A stretch of DNA of 64,000 bases, taken from Nematostella vectensis (taxonomy: Eukaryota; Cnidaria; Anthozoa; Actiniaria; Edwardsiidae). Of the stretch, positions 36,516 to 48,150 are shown one piece after another. The stretch is taken from assembly GCF_932526225.1 (NCBI RefSeq), contig NC_064044.1, positions 3,105,001 through 3,169,000 on the forward strand. The letters run 5' to 3'. Under the pieces are notes generated by a model. That model was not told the origin of the DNA. It did not search any database and saw nothing but the letters and a program-made list of their open reading frames with translations. A program made the translations under genes and the position numbers. Within the stretch, counting starts at the first letter, position 1. Each line of letters begins with the position of its first letter.

Positions 36516-39270
36516 AATCTATTAAGGAATCTCTTTCCTAGACGTGACTCATTTTACACATATGACAACTTGTTTCCCGACGAAGGACGGTGACCAGAGT
36601 TAGAGTATATTTGTAACGTTTGAATTTCTTATGCAAGCTCAAGTCAAGGGCTGATATAGGATTTCTCGAAAAAGGGGGGGGGGCACCAATATATAAAACA
36701 GACGGAAGGGGGGTGTAGCCCCCCCCCCGACCCCTCTTTACAAAGTAGGGAATTCTGAACTTCCAGTTTTCCCCCCTGTCTATAGATGTATTTTCTAAAA
36801 GGGTCTTTTTCAGTCGTTTTGTCATCCTTGCGCGTGAAGGAGTGCGTTTTCATCTGCTGATTTGGGAAGCGGTTACGATATCTTCGATCCAAATTAATAA
36901 ATGAAAAGCCGGACTTTATTTCTAGATACTTATATTTGGTGAAAACAATAACAAAGGTTTTGCTGATTAGTCTATGCGATTTCCTCATAAGAAAAAAAAG
37001 CTATATAAAATGTTTTCCGCGTGCTGTCTTTCAGAGCCAGACCTTACCACAACTCTTAAGACGTGTGCATGAGCCCAAGGTTACGCGATTTTACCGCTGT
37101 TTTCAGCGCAGTGTTTTCCGCGCGCTGCTTTCCACCCCCCCCCCCCCCCTTGATCCAGGGTAAGGACATAACCTGTCCGTAAAATACGTCGTGGCGTAAA
37201 CAAATTGACCACAAATTAAAAGAGCCCTTGTCACTTACATCTTTGTTTTACTGCTTTCATTCCATACTGGAAAAGAAATTAAATGAAGAAATTTCGAAAT
37301 TCCATGCAAGTCAACAGCATTTTTATTATAGTTTGCTTGATTATTTTTTTGGACGGCACTTGCAAATGACCAGCCTCTGATGTAACCTTGTTTCCTTGTT
37401 GCGCTTAGCTCGAGGTGGACATGCAAAAATTCTTACGTGCTCTTCAAAGAGTTGTGTAACATGATTGAGTATTGTTAGCAAGTGTCCCAAAGCAAAGTGT
37501 CATAAAGCAAAGCGGAGATAAATCACTACCAGATTTGATAGACATTGCGCTTGTTGATTAAATTAACCCAATATATATTTACCCTCTTTGGTGTTTATGA
37601 CGTCATCTTTCCCACTGATCTTCCCGTTACTACGTGGGAATTTATGCGCTCGGGGTCAACATTTAAAACTTCCTCCAATACCTCGAAATATCTTATTATT
37701 ATACCTTAATATTTGAGGGTATTTTGAGGGTATTTTTTTTGGCTTATAATGATGAACTACATTCTACCATTTCTTTTTATTGCGATATGTTCAACCGTTT
37801 CTAAAAAAGCGAGATAAAAAGCAAAAAAAAAAAAAAGGATAAATAAATAAAACAAGCACCAGAAGACGCCAGAAGGATAGCCACCTTCGGTCTTAAAATG
37901 CCCGCCTTTTTCTGCCGGGATTAAAAACTCCTTGTAAGGGAAATCACATTTAATACAAATCGGCATTAATGTCTTTGATTTTTCCTGGAATTTCAGTCAT
38001 GTGAAGATTACATAACTAAAAAAAGTCACATCTATTTATAACGGAAAAGGTAACGGAAGAAGAATCCGTTTTAGTTTATGCTCATGGCACAGAACTGGCC
38101 AAAACAAACCAGACTTGCAGAGTCTCTCTTAATTTTGTTTCTAAAAAGTAAACCATAAGTATTATTTTTAGCATAAGCAAGACTATATAATCCTAAAAAA
38201 AATCAACATTGGCGTTTTGCGGAGGCCATTTCGCCAAGATGACAAAACGATTGTGATTTCGCCGCCGTTCTTTATTTTTCATCTAACCCAGAGTTCAGAA
38301 ACATTTTCGAGAGCATAAAATGTAAGTTGATAATAATATTTTCGATTGTGTTCCCTACTCGTGAGTAGCCCGAGTGTAGGCCTCTTTTCCTCTCCGTAGT
38401 TTCGTAGTTTTCTTTAATTTAGAGTTAGTTGCTTTACTTGTCAAACCTAGTCAAATGAAATGAGCCAGGTTAAACTCTAGACCCAAGAAAAACCAAGAAA
38501 GTGCGTGGACTTCGTTTGTTCTTGTTTGGCCAATTATTAGGATGTCGAACAAGAAACGGGCATGGTCTGGTCCTCTGATTTCGCTTGTCGTTTTATTTTA
38601 TTTATTTTTTTGTCTTTCCTTTTCTGTCATAAGAAATAATGTCCAAAAGAGGGTAAAAATTAGTCACTGGGGAAAATTTGGTATAAAATCTGGAATTTCT
38701 CCGGATTAAAGGCCCGTACGGGGTCGGGCCTGGGATAACCATTTGTTGGCAGCTAAATAAAAACCCAACATGGAAAGGTGGGCTTTTTTTGGTACTTATA
38801 AATATATGAAACGAGAAATCAGGAGCAACAAAGACGTCATGAGTGTGATGTTTTTACAATCTTATCGATACACCATGTTTTTACCCGTGTTTTTTTTCGA
38901 CTACAGCCACACACATCTTCTCTTCATCCGGGCAACGGAGTGCTTTAGGTTATGACGTCATGGGGTGTTTAGTAAAACGTCACGTATTCGCGACTAGATT
39001 TAAAAATAATTGAAAAATAATGTCTACCAGGGATGTGGTACTTAAGAGCTGGGGGATATCATTGGTTTTACAGGGGAATACTTTAAAGTGTTTATTTTAC
39101 CTAAAAAAAATGTCAAGTAAACGAACCGTTGAAACAGATTTATTATTTTCCAAATATGGTGGCTGTGACGTCAGAGTGACGGTAGATGTCACATGATCCC
39201 TTCAAAAAAACAAAAATATCGCTCCACTAAAATATTCCACTGGCTAGAATTTCAAGTTTCTCCCTATTTT
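36515..39270. other. Intergenic sequence between PREP and the next genes
   Basis: No supported exon. G/C-run fragments of the transposon type occur at about 36675-36735 and 37130-37150. Confidence 0.45.
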
Positions 39271-39272
39271 TG

Positions 39273-39494
39273 TCAAATTCTCAACTTTAGAAACGGGTGA
39301 ATGATTTGACATTTATTGGACTGCTGTTCGTATCTCAAGTTGTTGTCATTTGGTAGAATTTTTGCTGTTTTACGTACAGAAAGCTTCTTGTTGCGGCGAA
39401 GGAGTCGATTGTAGTGTTTAGCCAAATTTTGACCATGGTCCAACTTATAACTGTGTTTTGACGACATATCCCAACCGAATGGTATATTCACAGC
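39273..39494 (-). CDS. Possible exon of an unrecognised gene
   Basis: An open frame on the minus strand is preceded by a plausible acceptor (TTGCTTTACAG/GCTGTG). It encodes AVNIPFGWDMSSKHSYKLDH, then GQNLAKHYNRLLRRNKKLS, and ends LKLRI-stop. It is basic and not obviously low complexity. I do not recognise the product. It could be a terminal exon, a small protein starting at the internal Met, or chance. Confidence 0.25.
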   Translation of the reverse strand, partial: AVNIPFGWDMSSKHSYKLDHGQNLAKHYNRLLRRNKKLSVRKTAKILPNDNNLRYEQQSNKCQIIHPFLKLRI

Positions 39495-39555
39495 CTGTAA
39501 AGCAAGACATATAAAGCTTTCACTTATTACATCTGGTAAACTGCTACTAAATTAC

Positions 39556-39699
39556 TGACTTGGTCAGCTCTCGACGTTACATAAAACACAAATCCTTACT
39601 ACAAGTTTTCAAGAGCCTACGACTCGTTGGTTCAACTACACTTTCGCCGTGGCCAAAACAAAAACTCTGCATATCTTTAAAGCAAGCTCTTGACAAAGA
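39556..39699 (+). CDS. Possible exon with a good donor, unrecognised
   Basis: An open stretch SSRRYIKHKSLLQVFKSLRL is followed by VGSTTLSPWPKQKLCISLK and QALDKD, ending at GAT/GTAAGT. No ATG opens it. It could be an internal exon, or 5' sequence of the downstream RNF19-like gene. Weak support. Confidence 0.2.
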
Positions 39700-39779
39700 T
39701 GTAAGTATTATAAACAAGCTTTTTTATGTGTTACAAGTAGTCATGGGATGGATTATCGCTATAGTGTTGTGAAAGGAGT

Positions 39780-41630
39780 TTGTTTGTTTTATGCGTATGC
39801 AGAACTGTAATACCGTCGCTCGATATTTCGTTCGAAATTGTCTTATCTGTTGTGATCAGAATAACTAGTACGAAAAGAAAGTCCCTTTTTCAGATTCAGC
39901 AATTATTATCATGCAGTGTTTAGAATGCATTGTCTAGAAACATCGCAAAGTCGATTCCTGTTATTTAAGCGACCGTGTCGATTTTAAACTCTTAATGTTA
40001 AAGTAAGCTTAGTCAACAAACCTCTGACAATTTTCCTGGATTATATATCATTCCTTTTTGTTTTTAACCGCCCTTGTAAAATTTTGTCCCCATTACTGCA
40101 GAAGTTGAATTGAATTTTCTTCGACAACCGACACCCTTTTTGTATCCAATTCATACATTATCCCAGCGTATTTGTACGCAAATATTTTAGGTCTTGCGAA
40201 ATTTAAGCTAACTGTTATTTGATGAATCAGCTCATATCGACATGTGTTAGATAGGATTTAACACACAAAGTTATTTAAAATTTCGATACACTTTTAGCCC
40301 TCCATGCATGCCAAACAAGAATGTTAGACGTATAAATCTAGGTTCCTAAAATAAATGTGTTTAATAATTAATCAAAACTTCTAGGTCTGAGCCATATAAT
40401 GAATACATTAAGCACCGACTGGTTTTCCAATCTTAGTCCATTTCAGCATAAAGTGAAGATAATGGTTTCTAACTGTTTTTTTTTTTTTAATTTATGGAAA
40501 CTAATTAAGGGTGTTTGGACCAATTCTGTTGCCATGGTAATTTTGGATGTCAATTCTGTGCACTAGGTACTTCAATATTTTTAATTTGTCTTAAATGTAT
40601 GACAAATTTGTTCCATAATCTTTTCAAAAAATCTTTTCACAGTTTATTCATGGCGATAAAGGGTTATTTTGAAAAACATGATTTGCTGCTTTTATTTTTT
40701 GGCAAAATGCTCAGTCTGTCTTTTGTGAAACATTATTTATTCATCTGTTGTTTATCTCCTGTATAAACACTAAAAAATAAGAGTTGTTTCTCAGACATGA
40801 AAGGTCACTTTATTGGTCTGTAGAACGTGACTCCAGCCTCCTTTAAAAATATATAACAGACAATTGTCGAAGGTCTCACTACTGTTTGTGCTGATTACTT
40901 GTTAAGCCTCGCCTGCACTAGGAAAGTTACAAGATAACAACATGAGCATGTGCAATAAAAATTTCAATGTGACAAGAAAATCATAATCAATTGGCTATTG
41001 TATTATTGCAACAGCATTCTTAACAAATTCTTAATTTAAAAAAAAGCTTTATCTGTTTTTATAGTGGCATCTGGACTAAATTGTTAACATCTCTTAAAGA
41101 GTCCTAGTCATCCATTTTTTCTTATTGAAAGACATATTATGTAAGTAGACAAATTTTGTGCCTTCTAAGTTATTTTTTTTGTCTTTATCTGTTTTTATAG
41201 TGGCATCTGGACTAAATCGTTTACATCTCTTAAAGAGCCCTAGTCTAACACTTTTTCTTATTAAATGGCAAATTATGTATTGTGTAGAGAAATTTTGAAA
41301 CCATCTTAAAACATGGTATTATTTATCAAATTCAATTGAAAATATTGCTCGCCAAATCAGCCGATTGATATGGATTCTAGGATGACAAAATTATCTCCAG
41401 ATAGGCCATGAGTTCTCACTGTGTTTGAAGTAAATCCCCGCCCCTTTTGCTCACGTAGACAAAGCATAACTACTCCACCTTCCAAAACCAATGATTGTCC
41501 ATAGGCCAACTTGCAGACTTACAGATTGAGGAGAGGCTTCATTTTTGTTAAAGCATAGCAGGAGACAATGCTTATTAACTATTGATGTTGTATTGCTCAT
41601 GATGAACAGAACACATATTTATTTACATTA
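39780..41630. other. Non-coding region with a ~137-bp duplication
   Basis: TTTATCTGTTTTTATAGTGG with the following CATCTGGACTAAAT segment occurs at about 41048 and 41184, giving a tandem duplication. TTAAGGGTGTTTGGACC at about 40505 resembles a transposon end, but no partner was found. Confidence 0.5.
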
Positions 41631-42923
41631 ACCCTAAATAAGGCTATCCTTCTCACAGATGATTGGAGGAGTGGTATGCTCCTTATTGATTATCGAAAGG
41701 CTTTTGACATGGTTGACCATATTATCTTGATGTCAAAGCTGAAAGCCTATGGTTTAGACAAGAACACTACGTCATGGTTTGAATCCTATCTACGGGGAAG
41801 GCGACAATTTGTTTCTATTGACGGCGTGGACTCAAATCTTTCTGTTATACAACATGGAGTTCCTCAAGGAAGCATTCTTGGCCCTTTGCTTTTTGTTTTA
41901 TTCATCAACGATCTTCCTTTTCATATTAGTTCACCTAAAGTGAAGATAGATCTTTATGCGGATGATACTACTATCTCGTTTTCAACCGATGTCAATAATA
42001 CTTCCAATTTAGAGAACACTCTTAATTCAGTGATGAGGGATGTGGAAGTATGGACCAATTGCAACAAACTTCCAATAAATGAGACGAAGTCAAAATCACT
42101 ACTTGTGACTGGTAAACGCCTTGGAGAGAAAGCACCACACAGTAAATTATCCATTTCGACATCTAATGGAAACACCCTTGAATCAGTGGAATCAGTAAGA
42201 CTCCTTGGACTGGATGTGGACAGTAAATTGACCTTTTCGGATCACGCTGAAAGGACATACAAGAAAATTGCAGGAAGAATCGGCGTACTAAATAAGATCA
42301 AAGGTTGTCTACCCATCAAACAAAGAACAAATTTCTATAATGCCATGATCAAACCTTTGTTTAGCTATGCTGGGACTGTTTGGCAAACAGCATCAACTAA
42401 GGATAGTTTGTCAAAATTTCTAACTCTTCAAAAAAGAGCTGCACGTCTAATACTCAACGCTGAACCCAGAGCACCCTCAGTACCGTTGTTTAATAGACTT
42501 CAATGGCTGCCTTTCTATCTGGACAATCACATCTCAATGTGTTCTATTCTCTTTAAAAGGCTACAACTGATGGTGCCCGAATATCTAATTGAAACTCTTA
42601 AGCTGAACAATACACTTCATAATAGAAATACTCGTTTCTCAGGACTGAATTTTATAACTCCAAAGTATACTAGAAAAACCGAAGGTGGGAAAACGTTTAC
42701 AGTAAATGCCATCCATAAATGGAACAATTTAGAAGCCAGCATAAAGAAACTGCCTAATATAAGCTCTTTTAAGAACGCTCTCCGTCATAAATATCTTAAT
42801 GAACAATTACTTTTAAATCATTTTAATATTTCGAATTAACTCATATTTTATTTTTTTTATTTAATCTTTCTCCTTTTGGTCTGGGTGGGAATAGTATTTT
42901 TATAATTTGTATTGTAAATAGAG

Positions 42924-42977
<54 letters not shown>

Positions 42978-43090
42978 ATATTGTATTATTTGTATGTATG
43001 AGTTTTGAGGGCCACAAGTTTACTAGTGTATTACACTATTAAGTGCCACCCTCTGTAAATAAAGTTATTATTATTATTATTATTATTACA
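41631..43090 (+). mobile_element. 5'-truncated non-LTR retrotransposon (LINE) with part of the RT
   Basis: One uninterrupted frame (ATG at 41676, stop at 42839; 387 codons) covers the reverse transcriptase palm, thumb and C-terminal tail. It includes LLIDYRKAFDMVDH, HGVPQGSILGPLLF and the catalytic YADD at residues 94-97. The frame is also open upstream (LTDDWRSG), where the element is cut off, so the endonuclease and ORF1 are missing. The 3' UTR has a (TA)n run at about 42929-42975 and ends AATAAAG(TTA)n at about 43055-43088. The long intact frame suggests a recent insertion. CR1/L2/Jockey-type by motif; the clade is not resolved. Confidence 0.9.
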
Positions 43091-43229
43091 AGACAAAAAC
43101 ACAGCTTATGGAAAATTAATAACACATTTTGATAAGAGGAAAGGTCTATTACAGCAAGTTATAGCCCTTATACTGTATTTCTTGTTTTCTTCTGAGCCAA
43201 GAGGAGATGAAAGAGATATTCTTTTTAAA

Positions 43230-43350
43230 ATCCTACTATGCTTTGTTTTTGGAAATCCTACTAGAAATTAGAAGATCAGCAACTGGACTACCAAGAAAAA
43301 TTACGTGATGTTCTTTTAACTTATTTTTTTGTGAATCCTACCAGAAATGA
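43230..43350 (+). repeat. Short duplication at the acceptor of the RNF19 first coding exon
   Basis: GGAAATCCTACTAGAAATTA (from 43251) and GTGAATCCTACCAGAAATGA (from 43331) are 80 bp apart. Both read as pyrimidine-rich tract, AG, then an AAATxAGAAGA exon start. A third partial AAAATCCTACTATG lies just upstream. Confidence 0.55.
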
Positions 43351-43368
43351 GAAGAGGAAGACCATAGA

Positions 43369-46300
43369 ATGGCTGCTGAGACTGTTGTAGAGGAAAAGGA
43401 AACTGAGAATACACCAAGGGAACAAGTCCGCCCTGACTCCTCCCTCAGCAGACATTCGTCAACAAGTAGCAAAAAAAGCTACAAAAGTCATGACAGAGGT
43501 AGATTCTCCTTAAGGAGGTTGTTTGGTCGATCAAAGAGCTACAAAGGGGAGAAGAAACCAGAATCTGTTGTTAGGAAACCAAGTGGGGAATCCTGCGTTA
43601 TTTGCCCTGTGTGTTACGCACAAAGGCCACGCTCTTTGTTCCCTGATATATCGACATGTGAACACAGGTCCTGTATTGAATGCTTAAGGCAGTATATGAC
43701 TATCGAGATCAATGAATCTAGAGTCAATCTAACATGTCCAGAATGCTCTGAGAGGTTCCATCCCAATGATATAAAATACATTCTAAATGACGATACATTA
43801 ATGAACAAGTATGATGAATTTACACTTAGAAGAGTGCTAGTTTCTGATCCGGACTGTCGATGGTGTCCAGCGCCAGATTGTGGGTATGCGGTCATCGCAA
43901 CTGGCTGTGCAAGCTGTCCTAAACTACAATGTGAGCGTCCTGGCTGCAAAACTGAATTCTGTTACCATTGTAAGCAACTATGGCACCCAAATCTCACTTG
44001 TGACAGTGCAAGGTATCGTCGTGCTACATTGATACGTACACTTGTCTCAGATGTCCATCAGAGCTCACACAGTAGCAATGACGACATGAAACCATGCCCT
44101 CGCTGCAGCGCATTCATCATTAAAATGGATGATGGGTCTTGTAACCACATGACATGTGCCGTTTGCGGGGCAGAGTTCTGCTGGCTGTGTATGAAAGAGA
44201 TTTCTGATTTACACTACCTCAGGTAGGTCAAGTTGAGATCATTGCTAAAGGCAATCAATCAGTCACTTCATTGAGTAATTAGTGTGAAAGAGTGGCCAGT
44301 AAAGCTGTGAACACCAGAAATATATATGGAATAATTGTTTTAACCAATCACTTGTGGGATACTCAAACTAGAGTATCAACTTCTTACATCTGATTCTTCA
44401 GAAAACAAAAAATAACACACACATTTTCTGTGCTCATGGTTTTACTGGTTGTACTCTAGAGAGAAAGCAAAAGCTTTTTAAAATGGTCACTGAATAAGAG
44501 TTTAAAAATGCCATTTAATTTTTGATTGGATAATCCAGCTGTCTTTATCCATCACTAGACTTCATATTTTCACAATTTGTTCACCCTCATTTTTCTCCTT
44601 TCTAGCCCTTCTGGTTGTACATTCAGTAAGTTTCATATTTTCACAATTTGTTCACCCTAATTTTTTCTCCTTTCTAGCCCTTCTGGTTGTACATTCAGTA
44701 AGTTTAATATTTTCACAATTTGTTCACCCTAATTTTTCTCCTTTCTAGCCCTTCTGGTTGTACATTCAGTAGGTTTCATATTTTCACAATTTGTTCACCC
44801 TAATTTTTCTCCTTTCTAGGCTTTCTGGTTGTACATTCAGTAGGTTTCATATTTTCACAATTTGTTCACCCTAATTTTTTCTCCTTTCTAGCCCTTCTGA
44901 TTGTACATTCAGTAAGTTTAATATTTTCACAATTTGTTCACCCTAATTTTTCTCCTTTCTAGCCCTTCTGGTTGTACATTCAGTAGGTTTCATATTTTCA
45001 CAATTTGTTCACCCTAATTTTTTCTCCTTTCTAGCCCTTCTGATTGTACATTCAGTAGGTTTCATATTTTCACAATTTGCTCACCCTAATTTTTCTCCAT
45101 TCTAGCCCTTCTGGTTGTACATTCAGTAGGTTTTATATTTCCACAATTTGTTCACCCTAATTTTTCTCCTTTCTAGCCCTTCTGGTTGTACATTCTGGGG
45201 CAAAAAGCCTTGGAGTAGGAAGAAGAAAATCCTCTGGCAGATGGGGACGTTAATAGGTGCTCCCCTTGGAATTGCCCTTGCAGCGGGCGTGGTCTTACCC
45301 GCCATGGTCATAGGAATTCCTGTCTATGTAGGCCGTCAGGTGAGAATAACATAATATAGAGCTAGTCTTCCCATGAGAGAGGTCTCTGAATTGAATCGTA
45401 TTACCCAGCTGAATATAAGAAAACACTTCTATGTGAGCGGTAAGGTGTTTAGGGGTGGGCCAACTTCATATATTTATGATAACTTTAATCCAATAAATAC
45501 CTACACAGGTCTAACAGGGTGACTGTAGGTTGGCCTCACTAGCCTGAATGAATAATATGCAACACTTCACCACAAGAGGGCTAAACTGATAATAGATTCA
45601 TCACATACCATAATGATTCAAATAAGCACCCACGCCCCCTCCCCAATAAGTACCCCCCTCTCCAATAAGTACCCCCCTCCCCAATAAGTACCCCCCTCCC
45701 CAATAAGTACCCCCTCTCCAATAAGTACCCCCTCCCCAATAAGTACCCCCTCCCCAATAAGTACCCCCTCCCCAATAAGTACCCCTTCCCCAATAAGTAC
45801 CCCTTCCCCAATAAGTACCCCCTCCCCAATAAGTACCCCCTCCCCAATAAGTACCCCCTCCCCAATAAGTACCCCCCTCTCCAATACTGTAAGTGCCTCA
45901 CAAATACCAAAAAAATGAAATTAGTGCTTCTTAGAATCATTACGGTAAGCTTAAAATACACTGAAGTAATACTTTTGGTCTTAACAATTTGAAGGAGTTA
46001 GGAAGGATGAAAAGAAAATTTAACAATAGCGTCTACAACAAAAGTAATATTGAGGAAACTTTACTTTAAAAACAATATTGCTCATTTTATGAAGTATTAT
46101 GAATTATGGCCTAAATAATGTTTTATTTTGCCTCCAGATTCGTGACAAATATGAAAAGCCCTTCCACTCTGCCCGTAAGCGCAACATAGCTATCACTGGA
46201 GGCGTCACAATATCTGTACTTATCTCACCAATACTAGCAGCCCTAACCGTAGGCATAGGAGTACCCATTGCGCTAGGCTACATCTATGGTGTGGTGCCTG

Positions 46301-47242
46301 TGTCCCTGTGTCGAAGTGGCGGATGTGCCACTGTCATGAGCACCAGAAATGGGCGTGGCGTTAACCTGGACTTTGATGAGGAGTCAGAACCACCCCCAGG
46401 TGGACCTGGTCCATCAACCTTTCCGTTTGGTGTGTCCAGATCAAGTAGCCGTGTTAGTGTGAAAAATGGAGATAGGTCCAATGGCAAAAGTAGTATGGTT
46501 ACTGTGGTTGCTACGGTCAATAACACAGGTATAAAATTGACTTAAAAAACAAAAGTACTGTAGACGTTACCCTACAGATTGTCCTTTATGTTATATAATC
46601 ACTTTTTAATAATTGGTAATTTATTATTTTTACCCCTTAGATATGTGCAATGTTTTGTTGAGTCTTACTTTAATAATAGCAGAGTTTTTAGAGAACAATT
46701 TCCTTGGTATAATGATATTATTTCACATATTTAGTTGAACAAATTTAAATTTAGACAAATAAAAAGGTAAAAAAAGACAAATTTATATGTAAATGTATAG
46801 CACATTGGACACTCCTACATAAGTCTCCCACTAGGTGGTCTGCATAGCTTTTTTTGCCCTGACCAAGGGCTAGTGAATGTTATAACTATTTGATGCAGCA
46901 TTTTTTTCATCTTCAGACACAGAAAGTGGAAAACAGCCAAGTCTAACCATGAGCCAGGATGCATCTAGTCTAGACAGTCAGCCCATCAGCCAAAGGGTCA
47001 TTAACGACAATGATAGCCACGCCTCCCTCTTCCCTGCACCTCGCAGCTGCACAGCCAGCATAACAAGCAGCTTTGACAACTTTAACGTCAACGCCTCGGA
47101 AAGCATAGCCTCATCATCAATAGCAGAGGTGATGGATAATGACTCTTGCTGTGTAGATCAGTATAGTTTACCCAGTAACCATGGTAATGTGGATAAAGAC
47201 AATTTATCAGTGCTTGAAAGTGTTGGAAGCCATGATGATTAG
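43369..47242 (+). CDS. RNF19: RBR-type E3 ubiquitin ligase, RNF19A/B-like, 4 coding exons, 577 aa
   Basis: Coding exons: 43369-44222, 45177-45339, 46138-46528, 46917-47242; the frame continues through all junctions. Residues 76-126 form RING1 (C79, C82, C97, H99, C102, C105, C123, C126), and about 163-211 form the IBR. RING2 starts at C243/C246, with the catalytic Cys258 in DGSCNHMTC. After [20 protein letters not shown] come two hydrophobic segments (about 303-335 and 350-390), the membrane anchors typical of RNF19, then [14 protein letters not shown]19 proteins take ubiquitin from E2 as a thioester on RING2 and pass it to substrates at ER membranes. The C-terminal tail is shorter than in vertebrates and Ser-rich. 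The acceptor just before the ATG (ATCCTACCAG/AAATGAG) implies a 5' UTR exon upstream, not located. Confidence 0.95.
44565..45176 (+). repeat. 71-bp x9 repeat containing the RNF19 exon 2 acceptor
   Basis: Acceptors CTTTCTAG (or a close variant) occur before exon-like starts at 44606, 44678, 44749, 44820, 44892, 44963, 45035 and 45106, with the real exon start at 45177; spacing is 71-72 bp. Each decoy repeats the first 19 bases of exon 2 (CCCTTCTGGTTGTACATTC, one unit with GCTTTCTGG). It then continues AGTAAGTTT or AGTAGGTTT, so each unit is an AG / 20-nt / GTAAGT cassette. Confidence 0.96.
45639..45884. repeat. ~18-19-bp minisatellite in RNF19 intron 2
   Basis: About 13 copies of CCCCAATAAGTACCCCCT with one-base length differences and CTCC/TTCC variants. 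Open frames across it are artefacts of repetition. Confidence 0.95.
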
Positions 47243-48150
47243 ATATTAATTTGTAGACTATTAGCTTTGTGCAGAATCTGTAGAGAGGCAAGGGGGTAGT
47301 AGCCTACGTGTAGCCACTGACTCACGAAAATGCGAGTCAGCGGCTACACGTAGGCTAGGGGGGTAGGGGCGGGGGGGTACTAAAAAATCTGACGATTTCA
47401 GATGCGTAGCCAGGATTTGTGCTGGGTTGGGTGGGGGCTAGGGGTGTGGGGGGGGGATCTGTTTGTATAAGATCTAACTTGTGGGTCCTTGGGAAGGATT
47501 AGGGCGTGGTTGGGGAGAATCAATTATCTAATATGAGCAGGGAGATGTAAATATCTGGATTTGTGGAGTACACAAGCATGATATGTGGAAATAGCTTAAA
47601 TTTGAATAATGTTTTTTTGTTGTTGTTGTTAAGGGTGGGACCTGGGTGCCCTATGTTCATCTCTAGCTACATACCTGAAGATTCTCCTGTGTAGGAACAT
47701 TAATTGAAAAGTTTGGGAAGAACTTGGCATTGAAATAGTGGCTCGCCCAAACTGCCACTACCTACTGGCCTCATTTTGTTATACCGAAACTATACTCTTT
47801 ATATGTGTGAGCTATCATTTATAATTAGGTAGGTGATAGGGGCTACCTATCTATGTATCTATTGCTGAACCTAGATTTTTTTTGTATTGATACAGTAACA
47901 GAAACTTTAATTGGAAGAGAAGTGTTAGTGATTAGAGTACATTTACAAGTTTGAAGCTATTTTAACAAAACACTTGTTGTTAGAACAAAGAGATTTCATT
48001 TTAGTAGTGAATCTTGTCCTCTAATAACCCACAGGTGACATCACAGTGTGTCATGAACAACAGACATGCAAAGTCTGTCTCTGGATTATTTGAGGAGTGA
48101 ATCACATAAAAATGAGGTCTATTTGTCAATTGAAACTAACCTAAATAAAT
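47243..48150 (+). other. Probable RNF19 3' UTR and flank
   Basis: No coding potential. AATAAA at 48144-48149 is a candidate polyadenylation signal. The region contains the hairpin at 47300 and a G-rich single transposon end near 47400. Confidence 0.35.
47300..47358. mobile_element. Perfect hairpin element, TAGCCTACGTGTAGCC
   Basis: TAGCCTACGTGTAGCC.CTGAC and the inverted GTCAGCGGCTACACGTAGGC enclose about 12 bases. Similar sequence near 14265 (CTAGGTGTAGCCGCCGACTC) looks like a single arm of the same family. Confidence 0.8.

Noticed and set aside
40505-40525. Second piggyBac-like end TTAAGGGTGTTTGGACC
   Set aside because: No inverted partner with a TTAA flank found downstream, and it differs from the 20532 element after the first bases.
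45581-45961. Gly/Leu/Tyr-rich ORFs (GYLLGR repeats)
   Set aside because: Translation of the 18-19-bp minisatellite in RNF19 intron 2.
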